This document shows positions 40,474-50,946 of a DNA stretch of 64,000 nt, piece after piece. Position numbers and translations under genes: made by a program. The DNA comes from Polynucleobacter necessarius (lineage in GTDB: Bacteria; Pseudomonadota; Gammaproteobacteria; Burkholderiales; Burkholderiaceae). The stretch lies in NCBI RefSeq assembly GCF_900095175.1, contig NZ_LT606946.1, forward strand, positions 1,581,417 through 1,645,416. The letters run 5' to 3'. Each line of letters begins with the position of its first letter. Positions within the stretch are counted from its first letter, which is position 1. Below the pieces are notes generated by a model. It had not been told where the DNA came from and did no database searches. It saw only the letters and a program-made list of their open reading frames with translations.

Positions 40474-41300
40474 TGCCCACACTTTCTCTTGGTCAAGCAA
40501 CGCAATATCCCGATCAATACGATCCGAGCTTGCTCTTTCCTATTCCGCGTTCAGAGAATCGCCTTAAGCTTGATATCAAGCCCAATCAAGCCTTACCTTT
40601 TGTAGGCATTGATGTTTGGAATGCCTTTGAGCTTGGCTGGCTCAATAAAAAAGAGAAACCCCAGATTGCCCTAGCGGAATTTCAGATACCAGCTGATTCC
40701 CCCAATATGATTGAGTCCAAATCATTCAAGCTGTATCTGAACAGTCTCAATAGTGCCCGCTTTGAAGATGAAGCTGAAGTGCGCGAAAGATTGATTGCAG
40801 ATTTATCGGCAGTAGCTGGGAGCAAGACTGCCACTCGCATCAACCCAACAGAGATAGTTGCCAAAAAAGGAATACAAGAGATGAGCGGCGTTCTCATGGA
40901 TCGTCTTGATATCGAAATCGATCCAAGCCTATCCGCTGATCCTGCTTTGCTAGAGGTAAATGAATCGTTTGGACCCATCGAGCAATGCTTGGTTTCCCAT
41001 TTACTTAAATCCAATTGCCCGGTGACCGGTCAACCAGATTGGGCTAGCGTACAAATTCGCTATCAAGGCCGCCCCATTTTGGAAGAAGGCTTGCTGCGCT
41101 ACTTAATCGGATTTAGACAAAAGGGAGAGTTTCATGAGCATTGCGTTGAAACCATCTTTACGGATATCAAGCACCAGTGCAAACCAGAGAAACTTTCTGT
41201 CTACGCTCGCTATACCCGACGTGGCGGTCTGGATATCAACCCCTTCCGCACCGATCACAATGCGCCCTGGCCTGACAATATGCGCCACGCTAGGCAATAA
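40473..41300 (+). CDS. queF: NADPH-dependent 7-cyano-7-deazaguanine reductase QueF
   Basis: Reduces preQ0 to preQ1 for queuosine in tRNA. The 275-residue protein is the long, bimodular type. It shows the ESKSFKLYLNS NADPH motif (about 86-96), the catalytic Cys in SNCPVTGQPDW (about 184), and the FHEHCVE substrate motif near 220. Begins on a 1-nt overlap with the nucleotidase gene and stops immediately next to the convergent gene. Confidence 0.95.
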   Translation: MPTLSLGQATQYPDQYDPSLLFPIPRSENRLKLDIKPNQALPFVGIDVWNAFELGWLNKKEKPQIALAEFQIPADSPNMIESKSFKLYLNSLNSARFEDEAEVRERLIADLSAVAGSKTATRINPTEIVAKKGIQEMSGVLMDRLDIEIDPSLSADPALLEVNESFGPIEQCLVSHLLKSNCPVTGQPDWASVQIRYQGRPILEEGLLRYLIGFRQKGEFHEHCVETIFTDIKHQCKPEKLSVYARYTRRGGLDINPFRTDHNAPWPDNMRHARQ

Positions 41301-42542
41301 CTAAGGCTCGATCACCTGTTTTACTGGTGCTACGCTGGGTCCATAAATCAGCTCAAGATTTTTTTGAATCCTAGGCACTTGCGAGAAACAGCTTTTAACT
41401 AGCGCTGGATTTGCATACCAATCGGCATCATCTCGCGCTTCGTCAATAAATGATTTCATGACAATGGCACTATCGACATCATCAAGCCCAGCAGCCTTGA
41501 GTTTTGCAAATCCCGATGAACAAGCTTTTGCCAAATAAAGGCCTTCTGCCTTAGAAATACGCTGAAGTAAGCTGGGTGCTGAGCTATTTAAGATCTACAT
41601 AAAATTGAGTCCCGAGCCAGGCATTTGGAAATTCAAAATGTATTCAGATGAGAGATTTTCTCGACTTGCCAATCCCTCAATTTGGGACACTGTTGGATAA
41701 AACACGCTGCGGAAAAATTGAAACTCCAGTTTCACAGTAAACAGAAGTTGTTTTTCAGATTTAGGATCTTTTTGTAATTGCAGAATTTGCTTGTCACTAA
41801 GACTGCCAACACTTTGATCCGCTTTATAAACTAGGATTTCAACCGCTCGAATCCCTTTGCGTAATTCTGACCAATTAAAAGTAATGGGCACCTTAGCGTC
41901 AATCATTCCCTGTAAAAGACTATTGGCTTTCTTTTGGGTCTCACCTACCACTGAGTTTCCAACTGTTGCTGAAATTCCGCCGATCGCAGCTGCTGAACCA
42001 CCAGTTGCAACAATTGCAGCAGCCCCCAATAGCAATTTGGCAGAACCAATGAAATCCTGATTAGAGTCACTCGAACTTCTGACATTGAGCACTAAAGAGC
42101 GCGCCCCTGGATTGAATATGGAATAAGTTCCCAGCACCGTCATAGGCACTATTAATAATGGAGTGGTACTCAATGAGGCGCACTCGGAACCGCCCTCTCT
42201 TCCATCAAAGGTAGCAATCGGAATTTCTAACTTATCGACCTTACCCTTGAAGCCCTGAGTCACAACCGATAATACGAGTTGCGTTTTATCAGATCCCCAA
42301 AAACTACGACTAGCCATTTGCGTACAACTACTCACAGGAATTACTTCAGAACTAATTGTGAGGTATCCGTCATTACCTCGCCCTTCATTTAACCAATCCG
42401 GAGGATCCCCTTTAACAAAAGAGGGGTTCATGTCTGGAAAGAAAAAGGGGGCTGCCAAGGATGACTGTGGCAAAGCACCAATACAAATGGCTACAGATGC
42501 CAAAAGTGGAGATTTGATTGCCCCTAGGAGATTCATGAGCAC
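41301..42542 (-). pseudogene. Unknown exported protein, reading frame interrupted by an in-frame TAG
   Basis: The frame opens at GTG 42542 or ATG 42536 and runs to a TAG at 41595-41597 (315 residues from GTG). The same frame then continues without a stop for 98 codons to 41301. The first part has a signal peptide (cleavage near SLAA, residue 31) and an Ala/Gly-rich hydrophobic stretch near 165-200. The downstream part (LLQRISKAEGLYLAKAC... through FSQVPRIQKN) looks coding, has no ATG or ribosome site near its start, and has only a TTG at 41534. One C-to-T change (CAG to TAG) would explain the split. I do not recognise the family. Confidence 0.6.
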
Positions 42543-42588
42543 ATTTTAAGGTGAATACAGCAAATTAAGCATCGCATACGCCTATATC

Positions 42589-42625
42589 AAAAAGAAACCC
42601 CAGGAAGCTCATGCTTGCTGGGGTT
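42589..42625 (-). terminator. Intrinsic terminator of ssb
   Basis: On the minus strand AACCCCAG/CTGGGGTT plus an inner AAGC/GCTT form a stem with an ATGA loop, followed by TTTCTTTTT. It lies just after the ssb stop and also separates ssb from the exported protein gene. Confidence 0.88.
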
Positions 42626-42661
42626 GATTGCTACGCAGTCAAATAACTGCTTACGCACCAA

Positions 42662-43117
42662 TTAAAACGGAATATCGTCATCCATTGCACCAAGGGATGC
42701 AGCATTTGAAGATGCTGGTGCAGACTGCTTAGCCGGCTTTGAGCGGCTATAGCTTTCGCCACCGTCACCACCGCCACCTACTGGCTTACCGCCAAGCATT
42801 TGCATTGTTTCTGCAACGATCTCAGTGGAATATTTTTCCTGGCCACTAGCGTCAGTCCATTTACGTGTTCGCAAACGACCTTCTACATAAACCTGTGAAC
42901 CTTTTTTGAGGTATTGACCAGCGATCTCTGCAAGTTTTCCAAAGAATGCAACGCGGTGCCATTCTGTGGTTTCTTTCATTTCGCCAGACTGCTTATCTTT
43001 GTAACGATCTGATGTCGCTACTGAAATGTTGGTTACTGCGTCGCCGCTTGGCATATAACGTGTTTCTGGGTCGCGCCCTACGTTACCTACGATGATGACC
43101 TTATTTACCGAAGCCAT
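42662..43117 (-). CDS. ssb: Single-stranded DNA-binding protein
   Basis: The 151-residue protein has the OB fold (about 1-112; [17 protein letters not shown] start and [13 protein letters not shown] block), a Gly/Ser-rich linker, and the acidic tail ending DDDIPF that recruits repair and replication partners. Located beside the MFS gene and divergent uvrA; the ssb-MFS-uvrA order is common in Burkholderiaceae. Confidence 0.97.
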   Translation of the reverse strand: MASVNKVIIVGNVGRDPETRYMPSGDAVTNISVATSDRYKDKQSGEMKETTEWHRVAFFGKLAEIAGQYLKKGSQVYVEGRLRTRKWTDASGQEKYSTEIVAETMQMLGGKPVGGGGDGGESYSRSKPAKQSAPASSNAASLGAMDDDIPF

Positions 43118-43199
43118 GTTGTCTCCCGAAGAAAAATACTACTGTTATTACTACTAAAAAAATAAACTACTCGCTTTAATTAAACCAATGAAGCTACGG

Positions 43200-44384
43200 T
43201 TATGCCTTTGCCGCCTCATCCTTTGAATCCACTACTGTCGCAGGCAATTCGCGCATCGACCAAGCAATTATAAGCCAGCATAAAAGGAGGGCTGCGCCCA
43301 TCGTAAAGACCGATAAATCTCCAAGGCTATCCATTAAGTAACCGCCAATTACAGCTCCTGTAAAGAGGCCAATCGACTGAGTGGTGTTGTAAACCCCCAA
43401 TGCTGTTCCTTTAGATTCTTTGGCAAAACGAGAGACTAATGATGGCTGCAATGCTTCCAGTAAGTTGAAACCTACAAAGTAAATTAACAATGCAATCGCA
43501 ATGCCAATAATAGAGTGAGTGCTTGTAAACACAAATTCAGCAATGAGAAGCAACACAATCGCCACCAATAAGATGGTTCTTAGCTGCTGCTTCTTTTCAC
43601 CAAAAATTAGAATCGGCGCCATTAGGAAAAAGGAGAGCAAAACAACAGGGAGATAAACCTGCCAATGTGATGCCAAGGGCAAACCTGCCTGCACCAATAA
43701 ACGCGGCACCACCAAGAACATCGCTACTTGTGTTGCATGTAATACAAACACACCGGCGTTGAGGCGCATTAACTCAGGGCGCAAAAATACTTCTTTCAGA
43801 CTGGCTTGTTGAGCCTTGGGCTCAGGCTTAGTGCTTGGCAAAATGTAATAAGCGACAAACATCGCACCAACACCTAGCACTGCTAAGACTACAAAAATTC
43901 CGCTCAAACTAATTAAGCGATAGATTGGCGCAGCAATCACGAGCGACAAAGCAAAAGATAGGGCAATACTTCCTCCCACCAAGGCCATCGCACGGGTGCG
44001 AACCTGCTCACGCGTTAAATCGGCAACCCAGGCGGAGATTGCTGCTGAGACCGCGCCAGCGCCCATCACCCCACGGCCAATAGCAATCCAAAGAAGATCG
44101 TCTTGAGCGGCACAAATCAAGGCACCTGCGACAAATAAAGAAAGTCCCCACAAAACAACTGGTTTTCGACCAATTCGGTCAGAAAGCCGGCCTAAAGGGA
44201 TATAGAAGCAAGCCTGAACAATATTGAAGATTCCCAGAGTTAATCCAACCCAGAGGGCGTGCTCACCGCCCGGCAAACCATGCGCATGAATGCTGAAAAC
44301 CGGCAAAAGCAGAAATAGGCCCAACATACGGAGGCCAAAGATGCCTGCTAAGGCCAGAGTGGAGCGAAGTTCAGAAGGATTCAT
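43200..44384 (-). CDS. Major facilitator superfamily transporter
   Basis: The 394-residue protein has 12 predicted hydrophobic segments and the MFS motif A in the loop after TM2 (GRLSDRIGRKP, about 64-74). It resembles the YajR-like drug-proton antiporters but lacks their C-terminal soluble domain. Substrate unknown. Starts 37 nt from the divergent uvrA. Confidence 0.85.
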   Translation of the reverse strand: MNPSELRSTLALAGIFGLRMLGLFLLLPVFSIHAHGLPGGEHALWVGLTLGIFNIVQACFYIPLGRLSDRIGRKPVVLWGLSLFVAGALICAAQDDLLWIAIGRGVMGAGAVSAAISAWVADLTREQVRTRAMALVGGSIALSFALSLVIAAPIYRLISLSGIFVVLAVLGVGAMFVAYYILPSTKPEPKAQQASLKEVFLRPELMRLNAGVFVLHATQVAMFLVVPRLLVQAGLPLASHWQVYLPVVLLSFFLMAPILIFGEKKQQLRTILLVAIVLLLIAEFVFTSTHSIIGIAIALLIYFVGFNLLEALQPSLVSRFAKESKGTALGVYNTTQSIGLFTGAVIGGYLMDSLGDLSVFTMGAALLLCWLIIAWSMRELPATVVDSKDEAAKA

Positions 44385-44421
44385 GGGAAAGGGCTATATT
44401 AACAAATTACGCTAAAAAATC

Positions 44422-47314
44422 ATGAATAACGAAATTAAGATCCGCGGTGCACGCACGCACAACCTCAAAAACATCAATCTAGATATCCCTAGAGAGAAAC
44501 TGGTCGTTTTGACTGGTCTGTCTAGCTCGGGTAAAAGTTCATTGGCTTTTGACACACTGTATGCGGAGGGTCAACGTCGATATGTTGAGTCCTTATCGGC
44601 TTACGCACGTCAGTTTTTGCAATTAATGGAAAAACCAGACGTTGCTACGATCGAAGGCCTCTCCCCGGCAATTTCAATTGAGCAAAAAGCCACAAGCCAT
44701 AATCCGCGCTCAACCGTGGGTACGGTGACAGAAATTCATGATTACTTGCGCTTACTCTTTGCCCGCGCTGGCACCCCACATTGCCCAGACCACGGTCTGC
44801 CATTAGAGGCGCAAAGCGTCTTCCAAATGGTGGATACGGTTTTAGCAATGCCTGAAGATACCAAGCTCATGATTCTGGCTCCGGTAGTTAGCGAGCGTAA
44901 AGGTGAATTCGTTGACTTATTCCAAGATCTCCAAGCCCAAGGCTTTGTGCGCTTTCGTGTGCGTTCTGGTGGCGGCACAACTAATACTGCTAAAGCTGAG
45001 ATCTTTGAGGTGGATCAATTACCAGCGCTAAAGAAAAACGATAAGCACTCAATCGAAGTCGTTGTAGATCTCATCAAGGTGCGCCCGGATATTCAGCAGC
45101 GCGCAGCAGAATCATTTGAGACAGCTCTGCGTCTTGCCGATGGCAAAGCCATGATTGTCAATATGGACACCAGCAAGGAAACGATTTTCTCCAGCAAGTT
45201 CGCTTGCCCCATCTGCTCGTATTCATTGCAAGAGTTAGAACCACGTCCCTTCTCATTTAATAATCCAATGGGTGCGTGCCCATCTTGTGATGGCCTTGGG
45301 CATCAGTCCTTTTTCGATCCAAAGCGGATTGTTGCTCATCCCGACTTATCGCGCTAGCATCTGGTGCAATCAAAGGCTGGGATCGTCGCAATCAGTTTTA
45401 TTTCAAACTCTTGCAGACACTCGCAAAGCATGGTGGTTTTGATGTCGAGAAACCCTTTGAGACTCTGAATAAGAAACAACAAGATCTCATTTTGCTTGGT
45501 TCTGGCGATGTCACTATTCCATTTGAATACATCAATGAGCGTGGCAAGAACAGTATTCGTGAGCATGCCTTCGAGGGTATTGTTGCTAACTTTGAGCGTC
45601 GCTATCGTGAGACTGATTCAGCAACAGTTCGCGAAGAATTATCACGTTATCAAAATGTACAAACCTGTCCATCATGCAATGGTAGTCGTTTACGCAAAGA
45701 GGCTCGCTTTGTCAAAGTAGGTGATGGCAAGCAGTCCCGTGCTATTTATGAAATCAGTGCTCTACCTTTAAAAGAAGCGAAAGAATATTTTGAGTCTCTA
45801 GAACTCAAAGGTGCTAAACGAGAAATCGCCGACAAGATTGTCAAGGAGATTGGCTCACGTCTACGATTCCTCAATGATGTTGGTTTAGATTACCTCTCAC
45901 TCGAGCGCAGTGCAGATACTCTCTCTGGTGGTGAAGCGCAGCGTATTCGTCTGGCATCACAGATTGGCTCCGGCTTAACTGGTGTTATGTATGTACTAGA
46001 TGAGCCTTCGATTGGTCTCCATCAACGTGACAACGGTAGACTCATCGGCACGCTCAAGCATTTGCGTGATTTGGGCAATAGCGTTCTCGTTGTTGAGCAC
46101 GATGAAGATATGATTCGCGCTTCTGACTATGTGATTGACATTGGTCCTGGCGCTGGCGTACATGGTGGTGAAGTCGTTGCTGAAGGCACTCCTGCAGAAG
46201 TAGAGGCCAGTCCGAAGTCATTAACTGGCGCCTATTTATCTGGCCGCGAGTGGATTGCAGTTCCAGAAAAACGCATTCCAGTAAATGACAAGTTCTTAGA
46301 AATCATTGGCGCACGTGGCAACAATTTGCAATCTGTTCACGCCAAGATTCCAGTCGGCCTCTTAACCTGTGTCACCGGTGTATCTGGCTCTGGCAAATCG
46401 ACACTGATTAACGACACACTGCATCACGCAGTCGCACAACATATTTATGGCTCAAATGCTGAACCTGCAGCGCATGATGCAATTAAAGGCTTAGAAAACT
46501 TTGACAAGGTCATCAGTGTCGACCAATCTCCAATCGGTAGAACGCCCCCGCTCTAACCCTGCTACTTACACTGGATATTTACACCGATCAGAGAGCTCTT
46601 CTGTGACGTACCCGCTGCACGCGAGCGCGGATATGAAGCTGGACGTTTTTCTTTCAACGTTAAAGGTGGTCGTTGCGATGCCTGCGAAGGTGATGGCGTT
46701 ATTAAAGTCGAAATGCACTTCTTGCCAGACGTCTATGTACCTTGCGATGTCTGTCATAGCAAACGATACAACCGCGAAACTTTAGACCTTCGCTACAAAG
46801 GCAAGAATATTCATGAAGTGCTGTCGATGACTATCGAACAAGCCCATGAATTTTTCGAAGCCGTTCCGATTGTCAAACGCAAACTCAAAACCTTACTCGA
46901 TGTAGGCTTGGGTTATGTGAAGCTTGGTCAAAGTGCCACCACCTTATCGGGTGGTGAAGCCCAGCGCGTAAAACTCTCCCTAGAACTTTCTAAACGCGAT
47001 ACTGGAAGAACGCTATATATCCTGGATGAGCCAACTACGGGTTTACATTTCCATGACATTCAACTTTTACTAACTGTTCTTCAGACCCTGAAGAAGCAAG
47101 GTAATACGATCGTCATCATTGAGCACAACTTAGATGTCATCAAGACTGCCGACTGGATTATTGACTTAGGCCCTAAAGGTGGCGCCCCGGTGGCGGGCAA
47201 ATTATTGCAACCGGTACACCTGAAGAAGTTGCGAAGAACGAGGCTAGCTTTACCGGTCACTACTTAGCGCCGCTACTAGTTCGCAAACCAGCACCTTCAA
47301 AAAAGAAGAAATAA
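44422..47314 (+). pseudogene. uvrA: UvrABC system protein A, with several frame breaks
   Basis: ATPase that finds DNA damage in nucleotide excision repair. Pieces of a full-length UvrA are present in order: Walker [10 protein letters not shown] near the start, zinc motifs CPICSYS and CPSCDG, signature LSGGEAQR twice, second Walker [10 protein letters not shown], and Walker [11 protein letters not shown]. The frame is broken by +2 nt at CGCGC (45350-45354), +1 nt in a five-C run (46545-46549), -1 nt near 46575, and +2 nt in CCCC (47185-47188). Undoing these restores one frame ending at 47314 in a Lys-rich tail. All segments remain highly conserved, so the breaks are recent or technical. Confidence 0.9.
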
Positions 47315-47342
47315 TTCAGAAAACGGAAGTAGCTGGATGTAT

Positions 47343-49322
47343 TCAGAGCAATTTAGATTCGGCTAAATCAGTCGCCTCTGAATTGCCTGAGAGCACTAAT
47401 ATATCGTTGGCCTGCAAGCGCAAGTCTGGAGTGAGTTCCAATTTGACATAGTCAGACCCGCCAACTTTTCGTCTAACTGCTTGGACGCTCACACCTTCAT
47501 TTTCAAGATGTAATTCTTCAAGAGTCTGCCCAATACTGGCTGACTCAGGCAGCAAGGTAACTGAGTGCAAGCGCCATGATTCCTTGGAATCTACTTCATC
47601 AGCGACACCGCGGAAGTAACCGCGCAATAGACTGTAGCGGGCTTCCTGCGCGCTGGTAATGCGCCGCACTACCTTGCGCATCGGCACGCCCATCATCAAC
47701 AAGACATGTGAGGCCATCATGAGACTGCCTTCAATTAACTCAGGCACTACCTCAGTAGCCCCAGCTGCTTGCAGTTTTGCTAAATCCGCATCGTCTTTTG
47801 TACGCACCAATACAGTCATGCCCGGACGTAAGCGCTCAACTTGATGCAATACCTTTAATGTTGCTAGCGTATCTGCATAAGTAATCACTACCGCCTTTGC
47901 TCTGGACAAACCAGCAGCTACCAAATAATTTTCTCTACTAGCATCCCCGTAGACCACGTTATCACCAGCCGCAGCGGCTTCCTTCACTCGATCAGGATCC
48001 ATATCCAATGCAAGATAAGGAATTTTTTCTTGATCGAGCATGCGAGCCAAGCTTTGTCCTGAGCGACCAAAACCACAAATAACAACATGGTTTTCTGTAC
48101 GAACACTTTTTGCTGCAACGCGTGTCAGCGCTAATGATTGCAACAACCACTCATTACTTGAGAAGCGCATCGCAATCCGATCGCTATATTGAATTAAGAA
48201 AGGTGCTCCAAACATCGAGAGCAACATTGCCGCCAATACCGCTTGACTTAACTCCGGGTCAATTAAATTCAGACCATCGATCTGATTTAGCAATACAAAT
48301 CCAAACTCGCCTGCTTGCGCAAGACATAAACCGGTTCGAATAGAAACGCCAGGACTTGAGCCGAAAGCACGCGACAGCAATGCAATCAAACCGAACTTGA
48401 AAATCAGAGGGCCGATCAATAAGAGTAAGACCAACATCCACTGCTGATAGATCACCTCGAAATCGAGCAGCATGCCAACGGTAATAAAGAACAGGCCCAA
48501 GAGCACATCTCTAAAGGGCTTTACGTCCTCCTCCACCTGATGACGGTAGGGCGTCTCAGCAATCAGCATCCCAGCTAAGAAAGCTCCGAGTGCAAGCGAT
48601 AAACCAAAATGCTCGGTGAGCGCTGACATACCCAAAACAATGAGTAGCAAGTTGAGCATGAATAGCTCTTGAGAGCGCAGCTTTGCAACCACACTAAACC
48701 ACCGACTTATTAAAGTCTGGCCAATAAAGAAAATGAGAATCAGCGCTACCGTAATCTTGATCGATGCCGTAGTAAGGGCAAGAAATAAATCGCTTGGGTT
48801 ACTTCCCAGGGAAGGTATCAAGATCAATAAAAAAACTACTGCTAAGTCCTGGAATAACAAAATACCAATGACGTTTCTGCCATGTTCAGTTTCTAGCTCT
48901 GAACGGTCTGAAATGAGTTTGGTAACAATGGCAGTGGAAGACATGGCTAACGCACCTCCCAGGGCGATAGCTGCCTGCCATGAAATGGGGTATGCCCAAT
49001 TGAGCAAAAGACTGGCTGGAACGGCCAAAAGCATCGTCAAAACGACTTGGCTGCCACCTAGGCCAAATACGATGGAGCGCATAGCCCTAAGCTTATGGAG
49101 ATTGAATTCCAGGCCAATCGAGAACATCAAGAAAACCACGCCAAATTCAGCCAAATACTTGACTGTGGCCGAATCACTGGCCAAACCAAAGGCATGCGGC
49201 CCAATCAGGACGCCGATGGCAAGATAGCCCAAAATAGGGGGTAGCCCAAAATGGCGGAAAATAACTACCCCGGCCACTCCGGAGGCCAGCAAGATGAGAG
49301 TTAACTGAAGGACTGACGGCAT
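47343..49322 (-). CDS. CPA2 monovalent cation:proton antiporter (KefB/YbaL type)
   Basis: The 659-residue inner membrane protein has about 12 N-terminal hydrophobic helices (1-385), a TrkA-N Rossmann domain with VVICGFGRSGQS near 414, and a C-terminal TrkA-C domain (about 570-655). This is the layout of glutathione-gated or nucleotide-regulated K+/H+ antiporters. No ancillary KefF/KefG gene is next to it. It is divergent from kdsD with only 11 nt between start codons. Confidence 0.88.
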   Translation of the reverse strand: MPSVLQLTLILLASGVAGVVIFRHFGLPPILGYLAIGVLIGPHAFGLASDSATVKYLAEFGVVFLMFSIGLEFNLHKLRAMRSIVFGLGGSQVVLTMLLAVPASLLLNWAYPISWQAAIALGGALAMSSTAIVTKLISDRSELETEHGRNVIGILLFQDLAVVFLLILIPSLGSNPSDLFLALTTASIKITVALILIFFIGQTLISRWFSVVAKLRSQELFMLNLLLIVLGMSALTEHFGLSLALGAFLAGMLIAETPYRHQVEEDVKPFRDVLLGLFFITVGMLLDFEVIYQQWMLVLLLLIGPLIFKFGLIALLSRAFGSSPGVSIRTGLCLAQAGEFGFVLLNQIDGLNLIDPELSQAVLAAMLLSMFGAPFLIQYSDRIAMRFSSNEWLLQSLALTRVAAKSVRTENHVVICGFGRSGQSLARMLDQEKIPYLALDMDPDRVKEAAAAGDNVVYGDASRENYLVAAGLSRAKAVVITYADTLATLKVLHQVERLRPGMTVLVRTKDDADLAKLQAAGATEVVPELIEGSLMMASHVLLMMGVPMRKVVRRITSAQEARYSLLRGYFRGVADEVDSKESWRLHSVTLLPESASIGQTLEELHLENEGVSVQAVRRKVGGSDYVKLELTPDLRLQANDILVLSGNSEATDLAESKLL

Positions 49323-49333
49323 ATACTCACCCC

Positions 49334-50326
49334 ATGATAACTAAGACTCGTGACCGAACCCTAAAGCTTGCGCGCGACACCCTCACAATTGAGGCTGCTG
49401 CACTGCACACAATGCGTGATCGCCTTGAGGGCGCTAACGCCGACGCCCTTGTTTTGGCGGTAGATCTTCTTCACTCCTGTAAAGGCCGTATCGTTGTTTC
49501 TGGGATTGGCAAATCGGGGCATATTGCACGTAAGATTGCCGCCACCTTTGCGTCTACCGGCTCCCCAGCCTTTTTTGTTCATCCCGCCGAAGCCAGTCAT
49601 GGCGACCTGGGAATGGTCACACGTGATGATGTCTTCGTTGCACTCTCCAATTCCGGCGAGACTGATGAGCTTCTCACCATCGTGCCAATTGTCAAACGTA
49701 CTGGTGCAAAACTCATTGCGCTGACTGGCGCACCAAACTCTTCTTTAGCAAAATTGGCGGATGCCCATTTAGATACTAGTGTTGAGAAAGAGGCATGCCC
49801 TTTGAACTTGGCGCCAACCACCAGTACAACTGCTGCACTTGCCATGGGGGATGCCCTGGCTGTTGCCTTACTGGATGCGCGCGGCTTTGGGGCCGAAGAT
49901 TTTCAGCGTTCCCACCCAGGCGGCCGCTTGGGTCGCAAGCAACTGATGCATGTCAGTGAAGTGATGCGCAACTTTGATGAGACTCCTAAGATTTCGATCT
50001 CTGCGTCCCTGCAAGAAGCTTTGCTCGAAATGACTTCTAAACGTATGGGTATGGTGGTTACTTTAGACAATGCAAATAAAGTTGCCGGTATCTTTACTGA
50101 CGGTGACTTACGTCGCCTACTGGAGAAGAGCACCAATTTGGATGGCCTCACTTTAGAAAAAGCAATTACTTCGGCGCCGCGTACGATTCCTCCAGAGCTG
50201 CTCGCAGAAGAAGCTATTGAGATGATGGAAAAACATCGTATTAATCATTTAGTGGTCACTGATCCTCAGGGCGTATTACTGGGAGCGCTTAACCTCCATG
50301 ATTTATTTGCAGCCAAAGTAATTTGA
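49334..50326 (+). CDS. kdsD: D-arabinose 5-phosphate isomerase
   Basis: Makes arabinose-5-phosphate for KDO synthesis. The 330-residue protein has an SIS domain (about 40-175, with SGIGKSGHIARKIAATFASTG and SNSGETDE motifs) followed by two CBS domains (about 210-265 and 275-330). First gene of the kdsD-kdsC-lptC-lptA-lptB run. Confidence 0.95.
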   Translation: MITKTRDRTLKLARDTLTIEAAALHTMRDRLEGANADALVLAVDLLHSCKGRIVVSGIGKSGHIARKIAATFASTGSPAFFVHPAEASHGDLGMVTRDDVFVALSNSGETDELLTIVPIVKRTGAKLIALTGAPNSSLAKLADAHLDTSVEKEACPLNLAPTTSTTAALAMGDALAVALLDARGFGAEDFQRSHPGGRLGRKQLMHVSEVMRNFDETPKISISASLQEALLEMTSKRMGMVVTLDNANKVAGIFTDGDLRRLLEKSTNLDGLTLEKAITSAPRTIPPELLAEEAIEMMEKHRINHLVVTDPQGVLLGALNLHDLFAAKVI

Positions 50327-50361
50327 GTTGTTTACTTTTTAATCATTCAACTATTCATCAC

Positions 50362-50934
50362 ATGCCAACTGCCTTTAACACCCATAACACCAATCCTCTG
50401 AGCCAATATCCACAGGCCTGGGATCGGGCTGGGGCAGTCAAGCTACTTGTTCTTGATGTCGACGGCGTCCTAACAAATGGTCAAGTATTTATTGGTGAAA
50501 ACGGTAAAGAATCTTTGAAGGCTTTTGATATTCAGGATGGACTGGGAATTAAGCTCTTAGAAAAAATTGGCATTTCCACCGCCATCATTACTGGGCGTAG
50601 TTCCAAAATGGTTTTAGCCCGCTGCGATGAGCTGGGTATTCAACATGTGCATATGGGTGTCGAAAATAAAGCTGCGGCCTTAGAAAACATTTTGCAATCG
50701 CTTGGACTTAAGCCATCTGATTGCGCCGTCATGGGTGATGACTGGCCTGATTTTCAAATGATGAAGTCTGCAGGTTTAAAAGTATGTCCTGCACAAGGGC
50801 ATGATGCCGTGAAAGAAATTGCTCATTTTGTCACTACTCGATCTGGCGGTAGTGGTGCAGTTCGTGAAGTCTGCGACCTAATCTTAAAGGCACAAAACCG
50901 CTATGACGAATTACTCACCCAAGCGCGCGCTTAA
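50362..50934 (+). CDS. kdsC: 3-deoxy-D-manno-octulosonate 8-phosphate phosphatase
   Basis: HAD-family phosphatase releasing KDO from KDO-8-phosphate. From the ATG at 50362 it has 190 residues, with the catalytic LDVDGVLTNG motif (about 29-38), the ITGR motif near 72, and the GDDWPD motif near 127. An in-frame TTG at 50323 would overlap kdsD, and its extra residues do not look like the family. Short, cap-less type as usual. Confidence 0.94.
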   Translation: MPTAFNTHNTNPLSQYPQAWDRAGAVKLLVLDVDGVLTNGQVFIGENGKESLKAFDIQDGLGIKLLEKIGISTAIITGRSSKMVLARCDELGIQHVHMGVENKAAALENILQSLGLKPSDCAVMGDDWPDFQMMKSAGLKVCPAQGHDAVKEIAHFVTTRSGGSGAVREVCDLILKAQNRYDELLTQARA

Positions 50935-50946
50935 GGTCTCTTTGTA

